A stretch of 64,000 nt of DNA, taken from contig JAFLBL010000008.1 in the NCBI GenBank assembly GCA_017303855.1, forward strand, positions 62,001 to 126,000, read 5' to 3'. The notes under the pieces were generated by a model. The model worked only from the letters and a program-made list of their open reading frames with translations. It ran no database searches and had not been told where the DNA came from. The stretch comes from Chitinophagales bacterium. GTDB lineage: Bacteria > Bacteroidota > Bacteroidia > Chitinophagales > Chitinophagaceae. Position 1 is the stretch's first letter; every line of letters starts with the position of its first letter. Of this stretch, positions 8,694-16,530 are shown piece after piece. A program made the translations under genes and the position numbers.

Positions 8694-10346
8694 TTAATGA
8701 TTCAGGGCAATGATACTCTCGTTGTTGGGTATCTGTTTATATTGCTGCAGGCTGAAGCGGGCCAGTTCACCAGGTGTTCTGAATTTATACAGTATGCCGA
8801 GATCAGGATCGCCTGAATAGATACGGACGGGAACATAGTATCCTTTTGTATGCAGAAATACACTGAAGGTATTCCCGTTGCCGGGCAGGCGATTCCAGGC
8901 ATAACTTATATCGGCATACTGGCCGGCTTCCGGCTGACTGAGGTAAAGACTGTCATCATGTGAAAGCTCCGGTAAGCAGGAAAGTCCATCCTGATCAGTT
9001 GCGCTGACTGGGGAGAGCCGGGTTACGGGATAGTCTGTAGTCGCTGTAAAATCCATTGCTGCATAGTCCAGTTCCCAGAACATAAAGCCGGTTGTTAAGC
9101 GGATTTCAACCTTTTCGCCTGTAACCAGTTCCAATGGAACCGGTATGGCCATTGTGCGGTTTGCCAGCGGGCCAACCGATTTGAGTTTCTTAATCTCCAT
9201 CCAGCCCGCAGCTGTTTTAACAGCAACACTCAGCGGGATGTGTTGTTCTTCAGACCATCGGATCTGTTCAGCCGCCGGACTGTTTTTTTGCTTTTCCTGC
9301 CATGTAGCATAGCTGCTTCCAAATTTCCGGGTAAACTCTCCATAGAGATAGTCGAACCAGTAGGAGTTTTTCAGGGACAGTAAAAGTGTGGCATTTGTTG
9401 CCGTATTAATTTTACTGAATTGAAGCTGTATATTATTTATTCCGGAGGTTGCAGTACTATCATCAAATCCGCAATAGCGCGCGTCTTTTGCCAGAATTTC
9501 ACTTCGGATATCCGTTGTATTCAGTAATGCCTGTGTCGGTGGTTGTGCGGTACAGACAACAAGAGGTTGACCATTTTCATCGAGATAAATCTGCTCTTTT
9601 TCCGGATGTTCCACAATCAGCAGATCCGCGAAATTGGTGAATTGTCTTTCTCTCAGTTCGTTGCTGATACGGAGCCAGTACCGGCCATTGACCGGTACGG
9701 CCCGCAGTGGTACATAATCCGTTCGTTCCAGTTGCCGGTTTACTGCTCCTCCAAAAAGTTCCCCTTGTAAAACGTATTGTCCGTCTTCCATTACACTGAT
9801 AAAAGGGCAGGAGCTTTTGGTGAGGGCGATGATTACGCCGGCCAGCACCAGCACGCCCAATCCGATACCGATACCTCCGAGTATATAACTCGAGTTGGTT
9901 CTTTTTTTATCATGCCGGATCACTTCAATCTGCACAATCTGATCCAGCGGTAATACCCAGTTTTTTGTACTGTCAATAAGTGTTTTGTCTGTTACGTAAA
10001 TATGCACTTCATTCAAAATAGCGTCTGCCTGGTCGTCTTTATATTTCTGGTTGGAATTCCGGGTATTCAGGTACAACTGGTGGTTTTTGTCTACAGCGGA
10101 AAGATCCCCGGTTAGTACCATTTTTGTTTTGTCAACAACTATATGCTGAAGGTGGTAATAGGAATTGCCTTTGCGGATGATAAAATATTTCTGATCAGCC
10201 TGTCCGGAAATAAACTGGCCGGAAGAAGCCGGGTCGGTACTGGTTTCCCTGACCGGCATAAAGAACCTGGAACAGGAAGAGAAGCAGAAAAGGATGGAGA
10301 ACAGGTTCAGCCAATGGAAATACCTGAAGGAGCAATAGCCAGACAT
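8694..10346 (-). CDS. hypothetical lipoprotein with internal membrane segment
   Basis: A 550-residue predicted lipoprotein (lipobox SSC following FSILFCF, about residue 25). An N-terminal domain of about 130 residues has repeated short strands and Asp/Lys-rich turns. A glycine-rich hydrophobic segment (LGGIGIGLGVLVLAGVIIAL) follows near residues 155-180. The C-terminal part begins with CPFISVMEDGQYVLQGELFGGAVNRQLERTDY-type text, a pattern I have seen in uncharacterised envelope proteins; it has no name I can give with confidence. The ATG at 10346 is chosen over a longer TTG at 10406 because it starts just before the signal peptide and because the TTG lies inside a promoter-like element. It is directly followed, without a gap, by the radical SAM gene. 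Confidence 0.8.
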   Translation of the reverse strand: MSGYCSFRYFHWLNLFSILFCFSSCSRFFMPVRETSTDPASSGQFISGQADQKYFIIRKGNSYYHLQHIVVDKTKMVLTGDLSAVDKNHQLYLNTRNSNQKYKDDQADAILNEVHIYVTDKTLIDSTKNWVLPLDQIVQIEVIRHDKKRTNSSYILGGIGIGLGVLVLAGVIIALTKSSCPFISVMEDGQYVLQGELFGGAVNRQLERTDYVPLRAVPVNGRYWLRISNELRERQFTNFADLLIVEHPEKEQIYLDENGQPLVVCTAQPPTQALLNTTDIRSEILAKDARYCGFDDSTATSGINNIQLQFSKINTATNATLLLSLKNSYWFDYLYGEFTRKFGSSYATWQEKQKNSPAAEQIRWSEEQHIPLSVAVKTAAGWMEIKKLKSVGPLANRTMAIPVPLELVTGEKVEIRLTTGFMFWELDYAAMDFTATTDYPVTRLSPVSATDQDGLSCLPELSHDDSLYLSQPEAGQYADISYAWNRLPGNGNTFSVFLHTKGYYVPVRIYSGDPDLGILYKFRTPGELARFSLQQYKQIPNNESIIALNH

Positions 10347-10403
10347 AAAAAGAATTATTTGGTGAAAAATTCTTTCCTCATCAATGGCGGTATGGTCACT
10401 TAT

Positions 10404-10436
10404 CAAATGTTACATTATTCACCGGTGCAAAACAAT
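10404..10436 (-). promoter_or_regulatory. candidate promoter of the lipoprotein/radical SAM cluster
   Basis: On the minus strand, AACATTTG (10404-10411) matches the Bacteroidota -7 element TAnnTTTG at seven of eight positions. A TTG/TTTG element lies 16-21 bases upstream (10428-10436). A transcript start near 10397 would leave a leader of about 50 bases before the ATG at 10346. This is pattern matching only. Confidence 0.35.
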
Positions 10437-10482
10437 GACGCCCGTCATACTTTCCTTCTTACAGTGACTTTCTTTCCGGAAC

Positions 10483-12696
10483 TTATAATTGTTTCAGATA
10501 GCTGAGTTTGATAATGGAATGATCTTCAGTTTGCCGTTTGGCCTGCGTGTTGTCGAATCCGCGGTGATTAAATACAACATAGAGATAAGAGAGCGGCCGG
10601 TATTCCCAGGAGAAACGGATATTGTAGTTGGCCTGGTTGTTTTCGGTATTTTGCTGGTAAAACCCAATCAGCTGCATGCGGGGATTAAGTGCGATCCGGC
10701 CGGACAGGCTGTACAAATCCACATTTTTGCTGATGGCCGGTGTACCAACCTGCTTAAACTGATTGCGGTTGTATTGAACATTCAGGTAGAAGTGAGGGGA
10801 GGGAGCTAACTGGAAATGAAAATTACCGGCATTCAGTTTACCATTATAATAGGAACCAAAGTTGAGATCAAATCCGCCACTGATTTTCTGGGAAGGATCT
10901 GTACTATAGTAAACCTGGTGATTAATGTAATCATAGCTGCCTGGTATAATATCGATACCCAACGGAGAAAATGTTTCCGTGAGTTGCTGGTAGTTATGGT
11001 TGATGATATAGCCGATAAAACCCCCTTTCTGAAAATTGAACCAGACAGGGTTGGCAGAAACCGTACGTTCTGTCAGTATACCGGTTGACGCCTGGTGGTA
11101 CATTTCAAACCAGGCACCGGGTTCAAAAGCGCGGATCAGTTTGGGCAAAGGCAGGTGTTTACCGCGGTAGTACCAGAATACACCCGGTGTGGTGGCGATA
11201 ACATCATTCCGGGAAACAAAACCTGTTTCCGGGTTATAGTCTTTTGTGACAAAAGACTGTGTCCACCAGAATTTCCATTGATTATTGACATAGTAATATT
11301 GAGCGAAACCGGAGAATCCCTGTTTACCGGTTGCACTCGTGGTGGAATGAGACAACATGGTATTGAGCTGATGCGATTCACTCAGGCGGAAAAAGCCATC
11401 CACTGTACTCACAATATTATGGCCAAGACTATTGTTCTTTGCTGTTACCAGGGCGCCAATCCGGTTGAGCCGGCCCAGGTTGCGGGAGTAACGACCGATT
11501 ACAAAATCGGTCGCCGGTGTGGAGGCATTTCCTTCCTGGTGCATAACCATGGCCCCGATATTATTTTTAGCCGAACGGTTAACAAACCGGCCGCCCGCGT
11601 TAATCGGTATTGGGTTACCCGTATTGTCCAGCCCAATACGCCTGCTGAAGAATGGCTGTATACGCATGCTACCGCCCGAAAGATCATCGGCTGGTGCTAC
11701 GCCGGTGCCGAAGAGAGACGCATTCTCCAGAAAAAATTGTCTTCTTTCAGGGAAAAAAACGGAGAAGCGGGTGACATTATTTACCTGGCGATCCGCATCG
11801 GCCTGTGCAAAATCGGTATTGAAGGTGAGGTCGAGTATGCTATGCGGGGTGATGGCCCATTTAATGTCTCCGCCGTAACGGAAACTGGATTTATCCGTTA
11901 CCGGGGTTGTAAAGTTTTTATAGCGGTCAATTGCGGTCAGCACATAGGGTTGTATCCGCAGATTGAGACCCGGAGGTGGTGGCTGCAACCCGGCAAGTTT
12001 ACCGGCATAGGCCATACGTAAAAATGAAAATGAGCGGGGATAGGGAGACAGGGCGCTTATTTCATTACTGAGACGGCGGTTGCGGTATATATTAAAACCC
12101 CATTGTTGTACACTGTCTTTTGAATGCGGATACCGCAAAGTCTGCCAGGGAACGGCAATTTCTGCAAACCAGCCAGAATCAGTTCTTGTGGTACGCACTT
12201 TCCATAGTCCATCCCAATCAAGATCGGTATACAGGTCATCAAAATTCAACAGGTCGCGCTGCACGCCATAGGCATTGGTAAAAAGAGCCATGGAATTCCG
12301 CTGGTCGTTAAATCCGTCAAATGATAGTCCGACCAGATCGTGCTGACGCGGGCTGAAATCCCGTCTGAAGTCAGTGGCCCGGATGGATTTTTTTCCTCCG
12401 CTATCCTGGCAGAAAATACCGAAATACAAAAACTGCCTGTTATAAAGTACCCTGACTTCGGTGGCGAAATTGGGCAGTTTTCCCTGCAACGGTTCAATCA
12501 TGGTGAAGCCGGGGGATACTATTGCCAACTTCCAGGCTTCTTCATCCAGGTGACCATCAATATGGAGGGAACCATGTACCTGTACGGCCCTGATCTCTTT
12601 GCGTAAAGAATCCGGACGGAATACGGAAGCATCTTGTCCGGCTGCATCAAACAGGGACAGAAGAAACAGTAAGCCAATGGTTATTCCGTGTCGCAT
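10483..12696 (-). CDS. DUF5916 outer-membrane protein with CBM9-like domain
   Basis: A 737-residue protein with signal peptide (MRHGITIGLL... DAAGQ). Residues about 40-200 form the carbohydrate-binding family 9-like domain (HIDGHLDEEAWKLA, VLYNRQFLYFGIFCQD, WFAEIAVPWQTLRY) typical of this family. The remainder is DUF5916, rich in alternating aromatic and polar strands (WEYRPLSYLYVVFNHRGF at the end) consistent with an outer-membrane beta-barrel. The family is common in Bacteroidota and is often found near carbohydrate or peptide processing genes, but its role has not been settled. Single gene on the minus strand, upstream of the lipoprotein/radical SAM cluster, with about 136 bases between. 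Confidence 0.88.
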   Translation of the reverse strand: MRHGITIGLLFLLSLFDAAGQDASVFRPDSLRKEIRAVQVHGSLHIDGHLDEEAWKLAIVSPGFTMIEPLQGKLPNFATEVRVLYNRQFLYFGIFCQDSGGKKSIRATDFRRDFSPRQHDLVGLSFDGFNDQRNSMALFTNAYGVQRDLLNFDDLYTDLDWDGLWKVRTTRTDSGWFAEIAVPWQTLRYPHSKDSVQQWGFNIYRNRRLSNEISALSPYPRSFSFLRMAYAGKLAGLQPPPPGLNLRIQPYVLTAIDRYKNFTTPVTDKSSFRYGGDIKWAITPHSILDLTFNTDFAQADADRQVNNVTRFSVFFPERRQFFLENASLFGTGVAPADDLSGGSMRIQPFFSRRIGLDNTGNPIPINAGGRFVNRSAKNNIGAMVMHQEGNASTPATDFVIGRYSRNLGRLNRIGALVTAKNNSLGHNIVSTVDGFFRLSESHQLNTMLSHSTTSATGKQGFSGFAQYYYVNNQWKFWWTQSFVTKDYNPETGFVSRNDVIATTPGVFWYYRGKHLPLPKLIRAFEPGAWFEMYHQASTGILTERTVSANPVWFNFQKGGFIGYIINHNYQQLTETFSPLGIDIIPGSYDYINHQVYYSTDPSQKISGGFDLNFGSYYNGKLNAGNFHFQLAPSPHFYLNVQYNRNQFKQVGTPAISKNVDLYSLSGRIALNPRMQLIGFYQQNTENNQANYNIRFSWEYRPLSYLYVVFNHRGFDNTQAKRQTEDHSIIKLSYLKQL

Positions 12697-12789
12697 AAAG
12701 GGGACAAGATACTGAAAAAGGCGGGGCCTGTATTCACCATTGGTAAAAAAAATCAGAAGGGAATCAATTGTTCTGCAATGACTTGTAAC

Positions 12790-12811
12790 AAAAAGCCGCC
12801 TTTCGGCGGCT
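12790..12811 (-). terminator. rho-independent terminator
   Basis: Perfect 7-bp GC-rich stem (AGCCGCC with GGCGGCT) and a 4-base loop, followed on the minus strand by five T. It ends the transcript of the small gene at 12854-13273. Confidence 0.85.
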
Positions 12812-12853
12812 ACTGGTTGTTCGTTCTGAATGAAAAGTGAAAATCATGCCTGT

Positions 12854-13273
12854 TCAGGCAGCTGCTGCAATATTGGGAAAGCTGAAAGCTATTACGGTCT
12901 GATTCTTTTCTTTCCGGGTTATGCCTACATATCCTCCGATTTTAGAGGCTTCTGTCCGGATGTTGTCGGAGACAATTTCTTTCACTTCTTTTTCTGACTC
13001 GTGGTTGTCGTAAATATGAATCAGCATCACATGACTGTATTCCTTGGCGGTGACGCGGATACAACTTTTGCCGGTAACGCGGAGTACATTCTTAAGTAAG
13101 TGATCCAGGATATTGATCACGGTAAACTGGTCGGCGTTAAGCGGGAGACCAGCCTGTACTTCATTGATGATAAAGCTTTCTTTCGTAACGGCTTCATTCA
13201 GTTTTACGTTGATAAGCGCGTTGATCAGTGTTTTCAAGGGTACCTGTTGATCATGTTGATTGAATGTTTTCAT
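12854..13273 (-). CDS. small protein resembling a degenerate histidine-kinase ATPase domain
   Basis: A 139-residue cytoplasmic protein. From about residue 35 the pattern (FIINEVQAGLPLNADQFTVINILDHLLKNVLRVT, then IRVTAKEYSHVMLIHIYDN) follows the order of an HATPase_c domain: a leading strand, the helix carrying the N-box, then strands leading to the G1-box Asp. The N-box is altered (LLKNVLR), and the glycine-rich G1 and G2 loops are replaced by DNHESEKE and IGGYVG, so ATP binding is doubtful. No HisKA or sensor region is present. Monocistronic, with its own terminator. It could be a regulator or decoy for a kinase, or an anti-sigma-like protein; the assignment rests on pattern only. Confidence 0.6.
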   Translation of the reverse strand: MKTFNQHDQQVPLKTLINALINVKLNEAVTKESFIINEVQAGLPLNADQFTVINILDHLLKNVLRVTGKSCIRVTAKEYSHVMLIHIYDNHESEKEVKEIVSDNIRTEASKIGGYVGITRKEKNQTVIAFSFPNIAAAA

Positions 13274-13901
13274 AGCGGTTCATTTAACATGTGACATTTG
13301 TTTCCTGGCGGGTACGGATTAATATTGGTTTCACAGGATGGGATTAGTTTTTTTGTTTACATCGGTTCCGGATTTTAAAGTGTTTTTCATGGGACGGATG
13401 TTGGTTGGTTTTTACGGATATTGTTTTCAACGGGTCGGTTTTTTCAAAGGATACGATTCAGTAAAAAAGGGATCGGATTTTCGGTTTTCATTTTTCACCG
13501 TTTATAAGCGGTGTGGATATTGCTTTTTTGCTGATGTAAAGCTCGCACTGTTCGTGAATCTACGAAGTAGTTTATTGAATGAATACCCGGTAGTGATTCA
13601 ACTACTTCCTTGTAAAATACCTTTATATAGCTTAAGAGGTTCCCTTTATTTACGGGGGAATAATTGCCGCGGATCAGTACAGGAACTGATGCAGGTCAGG
13701 TTTTCTGGTGAAAGCAGGCGCCGGCAGTCTATGGGGCAACTTGTAAAACCGTATACAGAATGCAGTTGTCAACGGATGCATCAATAAAACTTACTTCCCG
13801 CAAAACTGATAATTACGAAGGAGATCAGCAGGCGGACCCGTAATTTTTTTACCGGATATTATGCGTATGAGTCCTCAGCTTTTTATACAGCAGGAAGCAA
13901 G
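13274..13901. other. 628-base gene-poor region with a structured hairpin
   Basis: A plus-strand open frame at 13338-13787 exists, but its product is low-complexity, Phe/Arg/Cys-rich and resembles nothing I know, so I do not call it. The most distinct element is an inverted repeat at 13564-13608: a 13-bp stem (GAAGTAGT...TGAAT with ATTCAACTACTTC) with a 4-base bulge and a 15-base loop. The left end must contain the promoter of the small gene at 12854. The rest shows nothing I can support. Confidence 0.5.
13564..13608. repeat. imperfect inverted repeat (hairpin)
   Basis: The left arm at 13564-13580 and right arm at 13596-13608 pair over 13 bp after removing a 4-base bulge (TTAT) from the left arm. 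There is no T run on either strand, so this is not an intrinsic terminator. It may be an RNA structure or an operator. Confidence 0.5.
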
Positions 13902-15110
13902 TCAGGGATAAAGCAAATATTTTTTACGCATGGTCTTGTATTCGGAAAGTGCGGGCTCCCAACTGGCGCGGATTTCTTTTTCCGGGGTGCCGTTCATGAT
14001 TTGCTGACGGAATAATGAACTGCCGGCCAGCTTATCAATATTGCCCATTTCCTTACTGAGCTTACTGTCAAAAAATTTTTCCTTATTGGGGGAAGCCTGG
14101 TAAAGCTCAATCAGCCATTGCAGATTAATTTGTTTAGTTTTTCTTAGTTCTGCTGTATTGTAATTCCGCAGATCGAGGCCATAGCAAACCTGATCCATAA
14201 ACAAAGGCGTTTCAGACATGCCTTTGATACCGGTGGGTGTGAAGGAGAAGTCGAATTTGCCTTTCAGTTCAGGACTGCCCAATACGGTAAAGGGGAAATA
14301 GGTACCGCGCCCGTGATTGAGGTAAGTGCCTTCAAATAAACAGGTAGAGGGATAGAGTAAAATGGATTGCTGGGTATTCAGGTTAGGAGAAGGTTTTACC
14401 GGCAATGTATATTCCATATCATGGGTGTAATTGGCCACCGGAATAATGGTCAGTTTGCATTTCACTTTATTACTGAGCCATCCTTCGCCATTGGCCATCT
14501 GTGCAAATTCGCCAACGGTCAACCCATGAGAGATTGGGATAGGGAACATGCCGATGCCGGATTTTAATTTCATATCGAGTACCGGACCATCGACAAAATA
14601 ACCATTGGGGTTGGGCCGGTCAAGAATCAGCATTTCCTTTCCGCTTTCATAACAGGCTTCCATTAACCGGGCCAGCGCATTGATATTGGTATAAAAACGG
14701 CAACCTACATCCTGCAAGTCATAGATCAGTATATCCACATCAGCCATGTCCTGTTTAGAAGGCTTGTTTTTACCCCCGTATAATGAAATTACCGGGATTC
14801 CCGTGCCCGGATCGGTTTCGTCGGCCACGTGTACACCGGCGCTGGCATTGCCACGGAAACCATGTTCAGGTCCGAATACTTTTACAATATTCACCCCGCG
14901 TTTTTTCAGGCTGTCAACCAGGTGCGTTTTCCCGATTACGGAAGTCGGGTTCGCCATCATGGCCACCCGCTTTCCCTGTAATAAAGGCAGGTATTTCTCT
15001 GTTTGTTCCGCACCGGTAAGAACCGGTTCTTTCCCGGCCACAAACTGGTGTTTCGGGCTGCCACAGAAATTAAGCAATAAGGCCAGGGATAAAACAGGAA
15101 TCAGCTTCAT
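13902..15110 (-). CDS. DUF1343 lipoprotein, exo-beta-N-acetylmuramidase (NamZ) family
   Basis: A 402-residue lipoprotein (MKLIPVLSLALLLNFC, lipobox LNFC). The body matches DUF1343: GKRVAMMANPTSVIG, the conserved FGPEHGFRG with a likely catalytic Glu, ISLYGGKNKPS, VDILIYDLQDVGCRFYT, and LDRPNPNGYFVDGPVLD. Characterised members (NamZ) remove terminal N-acetylmuramic acid from peptidoglycan fragments; assigning that activity here is by family. The ATG at 15110 is preferred over an upstream TTG at 15173 because it starts the signal peptide. Monocistronic on the minus strand. No other muropeptide recycling gene is visible in the window. Confidence 0.88.
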   Translation of the reverse strand: MKLIPVLSLALLLNFCGSPKHQFVAGKEPVLTGAEQTEKYLPLLQGKRVAMMANPTSVIGKTHLVDSLKKRGVNIVKVFGPEHGFRGNASAGVHVADETDPGTGIPVISLYGGKNKPSKQDMADVDILIYDLQDVGCRFYTNINALARLMEACYESGKEMLILDRPNPNGYFVDGPVLDMKLKSGIGMFPIPISHGLTVGEFAQMANGEGWLSNKVKCKLTIIPVANYTHDMEYTLPVKPSPNLNTQQSILLYPSTCLFEGTYLNHGRGTYFPFTVLGSPELKGKFDFSFTPTGIKGMSETPLFMDQVCYGLDLRNYNTAELRKTKQINLQWLIELYQASPNKEKFFDSKLSKEMGNIDKLAGSSLFRQQIMNGTPEKEIRASWEPALSEYKTMRKKYLLYP

Positions 15111-15183
15111 GATATATAATTGTGACAATAAAAATACGGAAGCTTTTTCTTGCTCCTCATAAATACAGCACAATTAATTGTTG

Positions 15184-15219
15184 AAAAACGGGGTGAAAGA
15201 AATTCGCCTTTTCACCCCG
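15184..15219 (-). terminator. rho-independent terminator
   Basis: Perfect 10-bp stem (CGGGGTGAAA with TTTCACCCCG) and 11-base loop. On the minus strand it is followed by five T (15184-15188). It ends the DinB-family transcript and could also act weakly on the plus strand (CTTTT). Confidence 0.8.
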
Positions 15220-15235
15220 CTTTTATCCTGTCAGA

Positions 15236-15730
15236 TCAGGCTTCATCCGCACTTGGGCCATAGCTGCCGGGGATGGGAATATTAAGCAAACGCAGGTATA
15301 CTCCCAATTGAGCCCGGTGATGAACTATCTGGCAGTAGCAATGCCGGATATTTTCCAGTTTGGAGTCTGTGCTGTGAATTGTGTCGCCGCTGCGCATGGT
15401 CCAGGTTTCATTGATCAGCAGCTGATCATTGCTTTCCGACAGCGCTTTTTTTCCCGCTGCCAGTGATTCTTCGAGATGACTAACCAGTTCAGTCGTAGTG
15501 GCTATCACTTTCGGTTTGTATTCCATTTGAAGGAAATCAATTCCGGATGTGGAAAGGATGAGGGGCAGCCAGCCCGGAATTTCGGCAACATGGGTCGCCA
15601 ATGCACGGAGCGTCATACTTTTTTCATGCGGCTGCCAGTCAAATTGGTTGTCCGGTACACGCTCCAGCATTTTGCGGGTGGTCAGGGCTTCTTTTTCCAT
15701 TTCGTTCAGCAAGGATGCAGTAAATGTCAT
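15236..15730 (-). CDS. DinB family protein
   Basis: A 164-residue four-helix-bundle protein of the DinB/YfiT family (FDWQPHEKSMTLRALATHVAEIPGW; a second helix with HCYCQIVHHRAQLGVYLRLL). His residues in TLRALATHVAE and in IVHHRAQL occupy the places of the usual metal ligands. Members are putative metal-dependent thiol transferases or stress proteins; the substrate is unknown. The ATG at 15730 is chosen over a TTG at 15757. It lies 66 bases downstream of the WYL regulator on the same strand, a pairing seen often and suggesting that the regulator controls it. Confidence 0.88.
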   Translation of the reverse strand: MTFTASLLNEMEKEALTTRKMLERVPDNQFDWQPHEKSMTLRALATHVAEIPGWLPLILSTSGIDFLQMEYKPKVIATTTELVSHLEESLAAGKKALSESNDQLLINETWTMRSGDTIHSTDSKLENIRHCYCQIVHHRAQLGVYLRLLNIPIPGSYGPSADEA

Positions 15731-15796
15731 ATTGTTTGATTTTAGACTACAAAGCAAACAATGGTCACTGACAACCCTATGGCAGCCTGAAAAAAA

Positions 15797-16486
15797 TTAA
15801 TAATTTACGGGTAATTGTTTCATGTATTCATTGAGCTCGATATGGGTTTTCCTTTTAAAGGGCAGCCCGGTGTCTTTCAGTTTCTTTATACGGGATACCC
15901 TGAAATCACGATAGTCACGGCGGGTATAACACCAGCCGATCAGGTGCCAGTTAAAGGCATAGAAAATAAGGCCGATCGGTTCCAGTTTTCGTTTGCTGTT
16001 TTCTTCTTTTTGATTTATATACTCAATTTCAAGTATGGTCCTGGCCGCAATGGCATTTTGGAGGGTGGGTAAATATTCGAAATTCAGGTTGAAGCAATCC
16101 GGTTTCTGAAAACGGACTTTTTCATTGAGCCGTTCCAGTTCTTCTTTTTGTGAACCATGTAATACGGCTCTTATTTTATCCAGGGCACTGGCATACTGCT
16201 TACGCACCGATTGATCGGTAAAGCCATTTACCAGTACTTCAATCAACAGCAAGGCATTGGCTTCTGCGGTACTGAATGAAACAGGCGGCAGGAAGTAGCC
16301 CTGAACAACAAAATACCCTTTTGGTGCTTCAAAACTGACCGGGATGCCCAGTTCACCCAATGCTTTTACGTCACGGTAAACCGTGCGTATGCTGATGGAA
16401 AACTTTCCCGCTATTTTTTCAGCAGTTACGTATTTACGGCTTTGCAACAAGGTTAGAATACCCAGCAAACGATCCATTCTGTTCAT
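15797..16486 (-). CDS. YafY/WYL-type transcriptional regulator
   Basis: A 229-residue regulator. An N-terminal helix-turn-helix (HTH_11 type) at residues 5-60 (RLLGILTLLQSRKYVTAEKIA, SIRTVYRDVKALGELGIPV) is followed by a WYL domain from about 135. The segment PIGLIFYAFNWHLIGWCYTRRDYRDFRVSRI carries the WYL-like core, with WHLIGW in the motif position. It probably binds a small ligand and regulates the DinB gene just downstream. The start ATG at 16486 fits the HTH. A 44-base gap separates it from the sensor kinase gene upstream on the same strand. Confidence 0.9.
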   Translation of the reverse strand: MNRMDRLLGILTLLQSRKYVTAEKIAGKFSISIRTVYRDVKALGELGIPVSFEAPKGYFVVQGYFLPPVSFSTAEANALLLIEVLVNGFTDQSVRKQYASALDKIRAVLHGSQKEELERLNEKVRFQKPDCFNLNFEYLPTLQNAIAARTILEIEYINQKEENSKRKLEPIGLIFYAFNWHLIGWCYTRRDYRDFRVSRIKKLKDTGLPFKRKTHIELNEYMKQLPVNY

Positions 16487-16530
16487 GTCATAAATATAAG
16501 AAATTGGCTGTCTGCCGGGAAGGAAATAGC

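Noticed and set aside
11095..12021. Plus-strand open frame of 308 codons opposite the DUF5916 gene
   Set aside because: Lies entirely antisense to a well-supported conserved gene and its product has no family features.
13338..13787. Plus-strand open frame of 149 codons in the large intergenic gap
   Set aside because: Unusual composition rich in Phe, Arg and Cys, no recognisable domain, and it crosses the hairpin at 13564-13608. More likely chance.
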